Shown here: positions 34,616-44,020 of the stretch, piece by piece | How positions within the stretch are numbered: position 1 is the first letter of the stretch | How the letters are laid out: the number at the start of each line of letters is the position of its first letter | DNA from: Microbulbifer pacificus | Lineage (GTDB): Bacteria > Pseudomonadota > Gammaproteobacteria > Pseudomonadales > Cellvibrionaceae | DNA length: 64,000 nucleotides | NCBI RefSeq assembly: GCF_002959965.1 | Contig: NZ_PREV01000026.1 | Coordinates: 1,216,501-1,280,500 of the forward strand | Reading direction: 5' to 3' | Notes under the pieces: generated by a model | What the model was told of the DNA's origin: nothing | Database searches by the model: none | What the model saw: the letters and a program-made list of their open reading frames with translations, nothing else | Translations under genes and position numbers: made by a program

Positions 34616-36160
34616 TCACTCGCTCCGCGACAGAAAAAAGCGATAGGCGGGATTTTCGGTCTCCTCCCAGAACGGGTACTGCAGCTGATCAAGCAGAGCC
34701 CTCAGTGCCGGGCGCTCGGCCTCGACGACTTCCAGCCCCACCAACACCCGGCCGTAGGCGGCACCGTGGTTGCGGTAGTGGAACAGGGTAATGTTCCAGC
34801 GCCCCGCCAGCTGCTCGAGGAACTTGCGCAGCGCCCCCGGGCGCTCCGGAAACTCGAAGCGGTACACCACCTCATCATGGATGCCCGGTGCGCGCCCGCC
34901 CACCAGGTGGCGGATATGCAGCTTCGCCATTTCATTGTCAGTGAGATCCGTAACCCGGTAACCCCCACTCTGCAATTGCGATACCAGCTGCGCGCGATCC
35001 GCATCCGTCGCCACCTGCATACCGACGAAGATGTGTGCCTCGCCACTGTTGGCATTGCGCCCGGTGCCGCCAGCGAACCGATAGTTGAATTCGGTGATGG
35101 CGCGATCGCCCATGTCGCGGCAGAACTGCAGATAGCTGCCCGGCTTCTCAGGAATGGTCACCGCCAGCACCGCTTCGCGTTTTTCACCGATCTCGGTGCG
35201 CTCGCTGATATAGCGCAGGCGGTCAAAATTGGTATTGGCGCCACTGCACACCGTTGCTAGCGTCAGGTTCTGCTCACCCTGTTGCTCGGCGTATTTCTTG
35301 AGACCGGCAAGCCCCACTGCGCCGGCGGGCTCGGCAATGGAGCGGGTGTCTTCAAAAATATCCTTGATGGCCGCACAGATCTCATCGGTGGTCACGGTAA
35401 GAACGCCATCGATGGTCTCGCGCAACACCCGGTAGGTCTCCTCGCCAATCTGCGCCACCGCCACGCCGTCGGCAAACAGGCCCACCTGGGACAAACGCCC
35501 CTCGCGGTTGCCTTCATCCATCGCCAGTTTCAGGCAGGCGGCATCCTCCGGTTCCACCGCAAAGACCTTGATCTCCGGGCGCACGTACTTGATGTAAGCC
35601 GCCATACCCGCAGCGAGACCGCCGCCGCCCACAGGTATGAACACCGCATCGAGAGTACCCGGTTGCTGGCGCAGCAGCTCCATGGCCACGGTGCCCTGCC
35701 CGGCAATTACATCCGGGTCGTCATAAGGGTGAATGAACACCAGGCCGCGCTCCTCCACCAGCGCCCGCGCTCGCGCCGCGGCCTCGTCGAAGGTATCGCC
35801 GTGCAGGACCACCTCGGCGCCACGCATACGCACCGCGTTCACCTTGATCGCCGGTGTCGTCGATGGCATCACGATAGTGGCGCGCACCCCCAGCTGTTGA
35901 GCGCCCAGTGCCAGCCCCTGGGCGTGGTTGCCGGCAGAGGCGCAGATGACGCCCTTGGCGCGCTGTTCCGGCGCGAGCTTGAGCAGTTTGTTGTAGGCAC
36001 CGCGAATCTTGAAGGAAAACACTGGTTGCAGGTCTTCGCGCTTCAGCAGAATGCGGTTGCCTAAGCGGTGGGACAGCTGGCGCATGGGCTCCAGCGGGGT
36101 TTCGATGGCGACATCGTAAATACGCGCGTCTAAAATGCGCTTGATATAGGACATGGGCAT
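34616..36160 (-). CDS. ilvA: Threonine ammonia-lyase, biosynthetic (threonine deaminase)
   Basis: IlvA deaminates threonine to 2-oxobutanoate, the first step to isoleucine. The 514-residue protein has the PLP-binding lysine in FSFKIRGAYNK, the phosphate-binding GGGGLAAGMAAYIK, and two C-terminal ACT-like regulatory domains (about 330-510) that give isoleucine feedback in the family. The length matches the biosynthetic form rather than the short catabolic one. A second ATG two codons in is equally possible. It is divergent from rpiA. Confidence 0.95.
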   Translation of the reverse strand: MPMSYIKRILDARIYDVAIETPLEPMRQLSHRLGNRILLKREDLQPVFSFKIRGAYNKLLKLAPEQRAKGVICASAGNHAQGLALGAQQLGVRATIVMPSTTPAIKVNAVRMRGAEVVLHGDTFDEAAARARALVEERGLVFIHPYDDPDVIAGQGTVAMELLRQQPGTLDAVFIPVGGGGLAAGMAAYIKYVRPEIKVFAVEPEDAACLKLAMDEGNREGRLSQVGLFADGVAVAQIGEETYRVLRETIDGVLTVTTDEICAAIKDIFEDTRSIAEPAGAVGLAGLKKYAEQQGEQNLTLATVCSGANTNFDRLRYISERTEIGEKREAVLAVTIPEKPGSYLQFCRDMGDRAITEFNYRFAGGTGRNANSGEAHIFVGMQVATDADRAQLVSQLQSGGYRVTDLTDNEMAKLHIRHLVGGRAPGIHDEVVYRFEFPERPGALRKFLEQLAGRWNITLFHYRNHGAAYGRVLVGLEVVEAERPALRALLDQLQYPFWEETENPAYRFFLSRSE

Positions 36161-36320
36161 GGCAAAAACCGGCAGCCGGTGGATGTTTACAAGCCCGCCA
36201 GTTTAATCGCTCAACAGCACCAAAGCCACTTTAAAGCCGATTTTGCGCGAAAAAATATTCGCAAGCGGGTATTTTTACAGAAAAAATTGCGCTAACCCAC
36301 AAATCAGGACTCCAAATCCC

Positions 36321-36998
36321 ATGAATCAGGATCAGCTCAAACAGGCCGTCGCCCGCGCCGCCGTGGAATACATCACCCCCATGCTGGAGGCAGACACCAT
36401 TGTGGGTGTCGGCACCGGCTCCACCGCCAACTACTTCATCGACTTCCTGGCGGAAAAGAAAGGCCTGTTCGACGGCACCGTAGCGAGCTCCGAGGCCTCC
36501 GCCGAGCGGCTCAAATCTCACGGCATTCCGGTCTACGACCTGAATGCGGTCGACGGCATCCGCGTGTACGTGGACGGTGCCGATGAAACCAACCCGCTGC
36601 TGCAGCTGATCAAGGGCGGCGGCGCCGCGCTGACCCGCGAGAAAATCGTCGCCGCCTGCTCAGAAGAGTTTGTGTGCATCGCCGATGAAAGCAAGTGGGT
36701 GGAAGTATTGGGCAAATTTCCGCTGCCGGTGGAAGTAATCCCCATGGCACGCTCGTATGTGGCGCGCGAAATTGTCAAACTGGGTGGCGATCCGGTGTAC
36801 CGCGAGGGCGTGACCACCGACAACGGCAATGTCATCCTCGATGTGCACAATATGCAGATCGCCAAACCGCTGGAGCTGGAAGACGCCATCAACAACATCA
36901 CCGGTGTGGTCACCAACGGCCTGTTCGCCGCGCGACCGGCTGATATCCTGTTGCTCGGCACTGCCGATGGTGTGAAGACCATCAAATCAAAAGTTTAA
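36321..36998 (+). CDS. rpiA: Ribose-5-phosphate isomerase A
   Basis: RpiA interconverts ribose 5-phosphate and ribulose 5-phosphate. The ATG at 36321 follows AGGAC and gives 225 residues. Motifs [21 protein letters not shown] and [12 protein letters not shown] are those of the active site. An earlier in-frame ATG lacks family support. It is divergent from ilvA across about 160 bases. Confidence 0.96.
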   Translation: MNQDQLKQAVARAAVEYITPMLEADTIVGVGTGSTANYFIDFLAEKKGLFDGTVASSEASAERLKSHGIPVYDLNAVDGIRVYVDGADETNPLLQLIKGGGAALTREKIVAACSEEFVCIADESKWVEVLGKFPLPVEVIPMARSYVAREIVKLGGDPVYREGVTTDNGNVILDVHNMQIAKPLELEDAINNITGVVTNGLFAARPADILLLGTADGVKTIKSKV

Positions 36999-37016
36999 TG
37001 ACCCACTTGAGTTCTG

Positions 37017-37643
37017 ATGACCTACAAAAATAAGAAACTGATCCTGGCGCTGCTCCTGCTGCCGACCCTGCTGGCCGCAGGCTGCGCCACCACACCACCC
37101 AGCAATACCGACGATCTGTGCGAAATTTTTCGCGAAAAGGACGGCTGGTATCACGACGCAGCCAAATCCGCGCGCAAGTGGAACACCCCGATCTCCACCA
37201 TGATGGCCACACTGCACCAGGAATCCCGCTTCGTGCACGATGCCAAACCGCCGCGCACCAAAATCCTGTGGATTATCCCCGGACCGCGCCCCTCCGATGC
37301 CTACGGTTATGCCCAGGCACTCGGGACCACCTGGAAAACATACCAGCGTGCTTCCAGCAACTACGGTGGCGACCGCGACGACTTTGCCGACGCGATCGAC
37401 TTCGTCGGTTGGTACCACAACGCCAGTCAGCGCCAGTGCGGCATCAAATCCAACGACACCTATCACCTGTACCTCGCCTACCACGAAGGCCAGGGCGGCT
37501 TTAATCGCCGCACCTACCGCAACAAGAAATGGCTACAGGATGTCGCCCACAAGGTGTCATCTCGGGCGCAGACTTATCAGCGGCAACTGAACAGTTGCGA
37601 GGCATCGCTGAAAAAACGAAAAAAATTCTTCGGAATCTTCTGA
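37017..37643 (+). CDS. Transglycosylase SLT-domain lipoprotein
   Basis: The 208-residue protein has a lipoprotein signal with lipobox LLAAGC, so it should sit in the outer membrane. Lytic-transglycosylase motifs follow: the catalytic glutamate in HQESRF, the YGYAQAL turn and AYHEGQGGF. It would cleave glycan strands to leave 1,6-anhydro ends. It is a compact, single-domain type, about the size of EmtA. It begins 18 bases after rpiA, so read-through from rpiA is likely. Confidence 0.88.
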   Translation: MTYKNKKLILALLLLPTLLAAGCATTPPSNTDDLCEIFREKDGWYHDAAKSARKWNTPISTMMATLHQESRFVHDAKPPRTKILWIIPGPRPSDAYGYAQALGTTWKTYQRASSNYGGDRDDFADAIDFVGWYHNASQRQCGIKSNDTYHLYLAYHEGQGGFNRRTYRNKKWLQDVAHKVSSRAQTYQRQLNSCEASLKKRKKFFGIF

Positions 37644-37760
37644 CGCCACGCACCGCACAAACCGCCGGGCTGTCGCAGGGACGCGCAGACTGGCGGCAAA
37701 AATCGCAAGCGCGCCGGAATACCAACTACCCTTTGCAAGACAGCGCTTTGCTACACCGCC

Positions 37761-37810
37761 TAGTTATTGCCAGATAGTTATGGGCAGATAGTTATGGATA
37801 GATAGTTACC
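37761..37810. repeat. Tandem repeat, 14-base unit, about 3.5 copies
   Basis: Units starting TAGTTAT occur at 37761, 37775 and 37789, and a partial one at 37803. The consensus is TAGTTATGGGCAGA, with changes at three positions. It lies upstream of the DUF4168 gene and could be a variable-number tract or a set of operator sites. Confidence 0.75.
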
Positions 37811-37886
37811 AAGGCTCTGTAGCCCTCACGCTACGCTGGGCGTGCACGATGCACAGAAGCGTTTTTTCCCTGAAACAGAGGTGCTC

Positions 37887-38231
37887 ATGAAGCCAACCGC
37901 CATCTACTCCGCCGCACTCGCCCTGGCTCTCGCTGTTTCCAGTGCCTTTGCGGAAACCGCCGTAACCGACGCGCAACTGACAAAATTTGCCGACGCCTAC
38001 CGCGCTATCGTAGTCCTGAGCCAGGAGTATGCCCCGAAAATCAAGGCCGCCGCCGATGCCGCCGCCGCCGAGGCAATCAATGTGGAAGCCCAGGCAAAAA
38101 TGCTGTCTGCGGTACAGGGGGCGGGCCTCAGCAAGGAACAGTACCAGGAAATTGCCACGCAACTGCGCAACGATCCTGCACTGCTTCAGCGCGTAAACGA
38201 TATCCTGCAGAAAACGGCCGCGCCCCAGTAG
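37887..38231 (+). CDS. DUF4168-like exported protein
   Basis: The ATG at 37887 follows AGAGGTG and begins a clear signal peptide (MKPTAIYSAALALALAVSSA). The 114-residue product is Ala/Gln-rich and helical, with the DUF4168 pattern LTKFADAYRAI and a C-terminal PALLQRVNDIL. It is probably periplasmic. Its function is unknown. It converges with the winged-helix gene. Confidence 0.8.
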   Translation: MKPTAIYSAALALALAVSSAFAETAVTDAQLTKFADAYRAIVVLSQEYAPKIKAAADAAAAEAINVEAQAKMLSAVQGAGLSKEQYQEIATQLRNDPALLQRVNDILQKTAAPQ

Positions 38232-38242
38232 TATCCGTTTCT

Positions 38243-38569
38243 CTATGGCGCCGGCAATCGCTCCGGCGCCAGTTCCAGCACCTGTGCAATCGCGTCCAGA
38301 TTGGCGCGTACCCAGCGACCATCAATAGACCCCCACGCCTTCAGCTCGTAAAAGCCATCATTGTTGCGCACCCCCTGTTGTACAAACTCCACCAGCGTGC
38401 CGTGTCCCGGCAGCCCCTTGGCAATAACATCCTGAATGGTGCGGCGAGGCCAACCGGTTATTTCTTCCAGCGCGGGATTGTTCGGGCGCGGCAGCTGTTC
38501 GATCAGGTAGGCGATCAGCAGGCGACGACAGATGGTGGGGTTGAGTTCACTATCGGAAACTTGGGCCAT
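38243..38569 (-). CDS. Winged helix-turn-helix domain protein
   Basis: The 108-residue protein starts at an ATG preceded by GGAG. A helix-turn-helix region lies at about 10-50 (LLIAYLIEQLPRPNNPALEE, then TGWPRRTIQDVI) and a small C-terminal part follows. It looks like the YfeC-type wHTH group. Target genes are unknown. A perfect GC-rich hairpin (38246-38271) covers its last codons. Confidence 0.78.
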   Translation of the reverse strand: MAQVSDSELNPTICRRLLIAYLIEQLPRPNNPALEEITGWPRRTIQDVIAKGLPGHGTLVEFVQQGVRNNDGFYELKAWGSIDGRWVRANLDAIAQVLELAPERLPAP

Positions 38570-38788
38570 GGTTACTCCGACGGCAGGGAAAGGGTGTACT
38601 GAAATGGCGAATGCACATGTAGCACACGATCCTTCCAGAATTCCCAACGAAATTCCACTGCTCAGACGGATGCACGCCGGTGATTGGATCTCTGCCCCCT
38701 CGAGATACGGTCATGTCGAACGTTCGATTACGACCCGACCTCGAGTGGGCACCGCGAGATTTCACTGCCGGATAAACAAGACAAGAAA

Positions 38789-38820
38789 TAACGCCGCAGT
38801 TCATCGCAACCGCGGCGGTT
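38789..38820 (-). terminator. Candidate terminator of the subtilisin gene
   Basis: On the minus strand, AACCGCCGC and GCGGCGTT pair across a loop of about 14 bases, with one G-T pair, and a T-rich stretch follows. It lies just past the subtilisin stop. Confidence 0.45.
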
Positions 38821-38823
38821 TCC

Positions 38824-40803
38824 TCAATTGCAACTCGATGGCCCGATATTGACCCAAACCCCGGCTACCCCCGGTTCGTCACCGCGCGTCCACCACTGGG
38901 CACGATAGCGACTCGCTCCATGATTGACCTCATCACCGCCGAGGTAAGTCGCGCTTGCACTCCAAGCGACCTCCACGTCACTAACAAGCGTCCATTGAGG
39001 CGCAGCATCGCCAGGCTCGTTATTCTGCGTCCAGTAATTTGCCCGCCACACTAACTGGTTGTGACTTACTTGGTCGCCACCCGTGTAGACGGTTCCGCTG
39101 TCCCAGCTCGGATAACTTCCCGCATTGGGGTCTGACATGTCACAGCTCTCCGCCGGACTGTCCGCAACGGTAACTGTCACTTTTGCGTAGGTGGTAGCTT
39201 TGCCATCGCTGACCGCCACGGTAACTTCGTAGACGGTATCGTCGTCCACCTGTGGCGCGATGAAGCTGGCGGTCGCTCCACTGCCGTCGACCAGCGTCAA
39301 GCCCGGCGCAGTCCACTGGTAGCCCAGTGGATCACCATCGGGATCCGTGCTATCGGCGATGAGTTCAAAATTCTGACCTTCAGCCACCACAATACTCTCG
39401 GGTACCGAGACCAGGGGGGCGCTATTGCCACCGACATCCGCCAGTAACAATTCTGCGGCTGCACGCAAATCAGGATGAGTCCCAATGGTGGAACCAATTC
39501 CATTCAACATCGGGTATCCGGTCATGGTAACCAGGTCTCGCATTTCCCCGGTTTCCAATGCGCCGATTCCAGCCGCTTTGGCAATACCCTGAAGACTGGC
39601 CACAGCACCCGCAACAATAGGGTTAGCGGAAGAGGTTCCGCTAAATGTAGCGGTATATTCAGCGTTGCTTTCGTTGTGCAAGCTACCGTAGCCGGTGGTA
39701 ACAACATTCCACCCCCATGAGAACGCATTTACCCGCGAGCCATAATTGCTAAAACTGGCACGCAGACCATTTCCAGGATTTGCCGCGCCCACCAGGAAGC
39801 TGCCCGAGTCCCGGCGGGTCGAATCGAAACGGCCATTGAAATAACTGTGATCCAGGTTGATGCTGCCATTGCCCGCGGCAGCCACCACATGTATTCCCAG
39901 TTCCTGAGTGATATAGCGCACCGCATCGTAAGGGCCGTCATAATAATCGAGCGGCATATAGCAGCTACTGCCGCAGCCAAGATATTGATCCAGACTGTCG
40001 TGACGATAGTGAATTCCCACCTGCATGACACTGCCCCGCGGTAATTGCTCCGCCGCCTGAATCATGCGGTCCACGCCATATTGGGCATACCCCAGGCGGG
40101 CACCGTGGGCAATACCTGTAGTACCAAAGCCATTGTCCAGTGAGGCAATGATGCCGGCACTCGCCGTATCGTGACCATCGATCACATAGCTCCCGACGAC
40201 CATAAATGGCTGCGGCAAATCCAAGTGGTTATAGTTGAACCCACCTATCTCGTTGCTCACTACATCTACGCCGCTTCCATCTCCCCCAGGCAGGGTCCAC
40301 GCGTAGTGAGCATCAACACCACCGAGGATATAACTGCTGGACGGATTGCCCTCCCGGCCATACAGGTAGCCCTGCTGATCAGAAAAATCGGGAACAGCAG
40401 CCGGCTCGGCAACTGTGGCCGGTTCGGGTACTGGTTCGAAATACACCTCTTCCACTTCAACATTCCCCGAGAGGGTGGAGACCAGGTTGTTAATCTGCGC
40501 CCAACTGGAGCCCGCAGGAATCGGCATCTCGAAATAGCGGTCGAGCCGAAAACGCCGGTAGGCCTCGTTGCGCTTGATATCGCGCGGCGCCAATGTCGAA
40601 CGACCAGCACGGCGAGGAAAGCGAGCCTTCAGCTCGCCACTGTGTTGTAGTCGGCTCGCGCGCTGGGAATAGCTCGGCTCAACATACGGGTGTGTCACTT
40701 CTTTGAATCGCACTACCAGTTTCCCTTCGGCCGCCCAAGCTCCACTGGAAAGCAGCCATACGGATGCCGACAGCGCTGTCATAACAAAGTATTTTTTGCT
40801 CAC
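38824..40803 (-). CDS. Secreted S8 (subtilisin-like) protein with Ig-like and two CBM5/12-like modules
   Basis: The 659-residue protein has a signal peptide (1-24), a prodomain-like region to about 130 and an S8 domain (about 160-455). The catalytic His211 ([11 protein letters not shown]), oxyanion Asn312 (AAAGNGS) and Ser391 (GTSSANP) are visible. At the expected Asp position I read Asn184 in [12 protein letters not shown]/cadherin-like domain (about 463-548) and two aromatic-rich modules of the CBM5/12 chitin-binding type (about 566-606 and 613-654) follow. It starts with GTG behind AAGGA. The modules suggest attachment to chitin-like polymer. Confidence 0.88.
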   Translation of the reverse strand: MSKKYFVMTALSASVWLLSSGAWAAEGKLVVRFKEVTHPYVEPSYSQRASRLQHSGELKARFPRRAGRSTLAPRDIKRNEAYRRFRLDRYFEMPIPAGSSWAQINNLVSTLSGNVEVEEVYFEPVPEPATVAEPAAVPDFSDQQGYLYGREGNPSSSYILGGVDAHYAWTLPGGDGSGVDVVSNEIGGFNYNHLDLPQPFMVVGSYVIDGHDTASAGIIASLDNGFGTTGIAHGARLGYAQYGVDRMIQAAEQLPRGSVMQVGIHYRHDSLDQYLGCGSSCYMPLDYYDGPYDAVRYITQELGIHVVAAAGNGSINLDHSYFNGRFDSTRRDSGSFLVGAANPGNGLRASFSNYGSRVNAFSWGWNVVTTGYGSLHNESNAEYTATFSGTSSANPIVAGAVASLQGIAKAAGIGALETGEMRDLVTMTGYPMLNGIGSTIGTHPDLRAAAELLLADVGGNSAPLVSVPESIVVAEGQNFELIADSTDPDGDPLGYQWTAPGLTLVDGSGATASFIAPQVDDDTVYEVTVAVSDGKATTYAKVTVTVADSPAESCDMSDPNAGSYPSWDSGTVYTGGDQVSHNQLVWRANYWTQNNEPGDAAPQWTLVSDVEVAWSASATYLGGDEVNHGASRYRAQWWTRGDEPGVAGVWVNIGPSSCN

Positions 40804-41127
40804 TATTTATTCCTTGTTGGGACTTTATTTTGAATGGCGCTTAAAAAAGCACCTTTTGCAAGGTAGTCCACATCTATTCAGGGAATAAAACTACTCGGCG
40901 AAACTGTGGAAACACGCACAGAAACGAGGTGAAAACGTTGAAAAGCCTTACCTCGATGACGGGTATATGACAAACCGGAAAGATAATGACGGAATAGACA
41001 GGCCAAGTTGGCTTTCCAACCAGCGGCGCCAGTAGCGTCCGAAGGTGAGTTATCGGCGCTGCAGAAGGAAGCGGGACTTTTTATGCACTCTTTTGCATAA
41101 TCTGGTCACACACCGCCATCGGGAAGC
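40804..41127. other. Divergent intergenic region, subtilisin and AraC-type regulator
   Basis: This 324-base gap should hold promoters for both genes. Its most striking element is the inverted repeat at 41081-41100 near the regulator start. No gene or RNA was recognised. Confidence 0.45.
41081..41100. promoter_or_regulatory. Inverted repeat TTATGCA-N6-TGCATAA, possible operator
   Basis: Perfect seven-base arms flank six bases, 27 bases before the AraC-type regulator start. The position and symmetry suit autoregulation or control of the divergent subtilisin gene. A hairpin at the mRNA leader is an alternative. Confidence 0.5.
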
Positions 41128-42186
41128 GTGACCGTGGAGACAGAATCCATCAACGTAGAACAGGAAGCCACCAACGGCTTTGAGACCCGCGGTATTCTCG
41201 CCGCTGCCGTTTTCGCACACCTGGCCGGTGCCCGCGCCGCCGGAGTCGACTGTGAACAGTTACTACTGGATGCCGGCATAGCGCCCACCGAAGCGCGAGC
41301 ATCCGAGGCCCGTATCGGCCGCGAACAGCTGGCACGCCTGCTGCGCCTGTTGTGGGATCAACTGGGAGACGAATCCGGCGGTTACCTGGCCCGCCCCTGG
41401 TTGCCCGGGACCTTCGCCATGATGGGCCACGCTACCCTTAGTAGCCCCACCCTGCGCCGTGCGCTGCTGCGCTCCTCGCGCTTTGTCGCCATGGTGAGTG
41501 ACGACCTGCACATCAAACTGGTGGAAGACGGTGAGGAAGCCAAGCTGATCTTCCACCACGGCAATCACAAACAACTGCCAAACCAGAACTTTGTCGAATC
41601 CCTCTCCGTGATCTGGCTGCGTTTTTTCAGCTGGCTGATCGACCGCACCATTTTGCTGGAGCGGGTTCACCTCGCGTTTCCTCCTCCGGATTACGACGAG
41701 GAATACAACGATATGTTTCCCTGCCGGCACTACTTCAATCAGCGGGAAACCTGCCTGGTGTTCAATACCCGTTACCTCGGTATGCCGCTGGTGCGTGATG
41801 CCCAGCAACTGAGCGAATTCCTCGCGCGCGCCCCTGAGTGTCTGCTGGCCCAGTACAAATCCGACAACAGTTTCACCGGCCGCATCCGTCGCATGCTGCA
41901 GAGCCACAACAGTATCGAGAACCTGTCGCTGGACGATGTGGCCGAGCGCCTGTTCACCTCGCCGCAAACCCTGCGTCGACGCCTGAAAGACGAGGGCAAC
42001 AGCTGGCAGGACATCAAGGATTCCGTGCGCCGCGACATGGCCATGTACCAGTTGAAGCAACAGGAAACCGCCGTGGCGGAAATCGCCGAGCGGCTCGGCT
42101 TTTCCGAACCCAGCGCGTTCAATCGCGCCTTTAAAAAGTGGACCGGTCTCGCTCCTGGCGCCTACCGCGAAAAACATCGCGGTTGA
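41128..42186 (+). CDS. AraC-family transcriptional regulator
   Basis: The 352-residue protein has an N-terminal arabinose-binding-like domain (PF12625 type, about 20-215) and a C-terminal HTH_18 DNA-binding domain (about 245-345), with LSLDDVAERLFTSPQTLRRR and LGFSEPSAFNRAFKKWTG. Members of this group (for example OruR) sense small metabolites. The start is GTG, with a second GTG two codons on. It is divergent from the subtilisin gene, so that gene is a candidate target. Confidence 0.88.
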   Translation: MTVETESINVEQEATNGFETRGILAAAVFAHLAGARAAGVDCEQLLLDAGIAPTEARASEARIGREQLARLLRLLWDQLGDESGGYLARPWLPGTFAMMGHATLSSPTLRRALLRSSRFVAMVSDDLHIKLVEDGEEAKLIFHHGNHKQLPNQNFVESLSVIWLRFFSWLIDRTILLERVHLAFPPPDYDEEYNDMFPCRHYFNQRETCLVFNTRYLGMPLVRDAQQLSEFLARAPECLLAQYKSDNSFTGRIRRMLQSHNSIENLSLDDVAERLFTSPQTLRRRLKDEGNSWQDIKDSVRRDMAMYQLKQQETAVAEIAERLGFSEPSAFNRAFKKWTGLAPGAYREKHRG

Positions 42187-42199
42187 CCCTCTTCGGCCA

Positions 42200-42232
42200 C
42201 AAAAAAACCGCGGCGAGCCGCGGTTTTTTGTT
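42200..42232. terminator. Bidirectional terminator
   Basis: ACCGCGGC and GCCGCGGT arms with A- and T-runs outside form a strong symmetrical hairpin between the convergent AraC regulator and OmpA-domain genes. Confidence 0.88.
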
Positions 42233-42249
42233 TCCGTATCACATGTCGA

Positions 42250-43494
42250 TTATTGCTGCTCGAAGGCAGTCACCTTCACCGCGATACGGCGATTTTTCTG
42301 CTTGCCCTCTTCGGTGCTGTTGTCCGCGACGGGGTTGGCAGAGCCGACACCTACCGCCGTCACACGGGCCGCGTCAATACCGGCACTCGTCAGCATCTGC
42401 ATCACCGCCTGGGCGCGAGCTTCCGACAGTTTCTGATTCGCACCGGCATCGCCGTCAGAATCGGTGTGACCTTCGATGGCGATGGTCAGGCCGGGATTCT
42501 CCTGCATGATCGTAATCAGCGTCTGCACATCCGGCAGAGAGGCGGCGTTTGGCATGCTGCCATCGGTGGGGAACTCGATATTCAACGGGAACTCGCGGTT
42601 CGGATCGCGGCTGGCACTGGCCAGGTAATCCCGCAGTTGCTGGCCGAAATCTTCAACCACGACCGTATCCGTCTCTTCGGTAACTTCCGGAGCCGGTGTG
42701 GTATCCGTCTCTTCCGGTGGTGTCGCCGGGGTTTCCTCGACGATAACGTCGTCCTGCTCCGTGATCACCGCGCCGGTGCCGTCATCCACCCGCTCCTTCT
42801 TCGCACACATGTTCAGCGCCCAGAGTACGCCAAGTGCGATCAGCAGTGGCCACAGCCATTTTCCCCAGCCACTTTTTTTCACCGTCGGTGGAGGTGTCGC
42901 CGCTCTCGCGGTCTGACGCGGCGTGGTTTCCACTACGGTGCGCTCCGCCAACTCATCGAGATTGGAAGCGCCCAGTTCTTTCAGCAGGCCCGGAGGCAGT
43001 TTGTCTTTGATATGCGCTTTCTGTCCCAACAGCAGCGCCGCCAAACCCTCCATGTTCAGGCCCTTGCTTTTTACCAGCTTGCCCACCAGTGACATGATCA
43101 CCGGTGCGGCAATACGCAGGAGACTGCTGCCCTTGGTCCCGTTCAGACCCAGTGCGCCGGTCAGCGCACTGAGTACGCCGTCTCGCTTGTCACCAAACAG
43201 GGACTCAACGATATTGCCACCCAGATCCTGCAGACTGGTCATCTTGTCCGGGCTGGTAAAAATATCCGCTGGATTGGAAAGATCCATGCCGGTGCTTTTG
43301 GTGGCCATATTCAACAGCGCACCCAACCCGCTCTCGCTGCCGGCCTTGTTCAACATGCCTGCGAGCACCGATGCCGCGCCGGTGGTGAACGCTGATTCAC
43401 TTTTTCCGTCCGGCAGCCCCAGGGCATTGCCGAGCGCACCGAGACCAGATGAACCCAAATGGCGCACCGCCATTTCCAGTAGATTGTCAGCCAT
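42250..43494 (-). CDS. DUF937 (YidB-like) and OmpA-domain fusion protein
   Basis: The 414-residue protein joins an N-terminal DUF937/YidB-like helical region (about 1-170), a single transmembrane helix near 205-225 (WLWPLLIALGVLWALNMC), an acidic Thr/Glu/Pro linker, and a C-terminal OmpA domain (about 305-410) with IEGHTDSDGDAGANQKLSEA and NRRIAV. The OmpA domain would bind peptidoglycan in the periplasm while the DUF937 part stays in the cytoplasm. There is no signal peptide, so the topology is N-in. The function is unknown. Confidence 0.87.
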   Translation of the reverse strand: MADNLLEMAVRHLGSSGLGALGNALGLPDGKSESAFTTGAASVLAGMLNKAGSESGLGALLNMATKSTGMDLSNPADIFTSPDKMTSLQDLGGNIVESLFGDKRDGVLSALTGALGLNGTKGSSLLRIAAPVIMSLVGKLVKSKGLNMEGLAALLLGQKAHIKDKLPPGLLKELGASNLDELAERTVVETTPRQTARAATPPPTVKKSGWGKWLWPLLIALGVLWALNMCAKKERVDDGTGAVITEQDDVIVEETPATPPEETDTTPAPEVTEETDTVVVEDFGQQLRDYLASASRDPNREFPLNIEFPTDGSMPNAASLPDVQTLITIMQENPGLTIAIEGHTDSDGDAGANQKLSEARAQAVMQMLTSAGIDAARVTAVGVGSANPVADNSTEEGKQKNRRIAVKVTAFEQQ

Positions 43495-43737
43495 TTGCGT
43501 ACCTCACGTTGCTTGCGGTGAAACCACTCTCAACAGTGTACGGCAGCTAAATCCTCCGGTTAGGCTGTTTCTGAATAAGCTTTTGAAGCGAGCATCGTGA
43601 TTCGAAATGGCCGTGATGCGTCAGAGCCAGAGTGAGGGCCGGCAACATCAGCAAACGCGTCACGGGTGGATACCATCGCGGTGTACGCGCATAATTCCGC
43701 GCAGAGAACTTCCAGCCTTCGTTCACGGGAAACATAC

Positions 43738-43980
43738 ATGCAGGAATCACAGCCGAACAACCCACTGCACGGCGTCAAGCTCGCGGATATCGTCGAGGCG
43801 CTGGAAGCGCACTACGGTTGGGAGGGGCTGGCAGAACGGATTGATATCAACTGTTTCAAGAATGACCCATCGGTAAAATCCAGCCTGAAATTCCTGCGCA
43901 AGACCCCCTGGGCCCGCAGCAAGGTTGAGGCGCTATATATCGCCACATTCTGTCAGGAAAACCCCTGGATAAAATCCTGA
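43738..43980 (+). CDS. VF530 family (DUF2132) small protein
   Basis: The 80-residue protein begins at an ATG preceded by GGGAAAC. It matches the VF530 pattern closely: [40 protein letters not shown] and [12 protein letters not shown]. The family is small, widespread and predicted to bind DNA. It converges with the M16 peptidase gene. Confidence 0.9.
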   Translation: MQESQPNNPLHGVKLADIVEALEAHYGWEGLAERIDINCFKNDPSVKSSLKFLRKTPWARSKVEALYIATFCQENPWIKS

Positions 43981-43991
43981 CAACCGGTAAC

Positions 43992-44013
43992 CGAGGCGGC
44001 CACAGCCGCCTCG
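43992..44013. terminator. GC-rich hairpin between convergent genes
   Basis: CGAGGCGG and CCGCCTCG pair around a six-base loop. It sits between the VF530 and M16 genes. No T-run follows, so it may be a factor-dependent end or only protect mRNA ends. Confidence 0.45.
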
Positions 44014-44020
44014 ATAGCCA

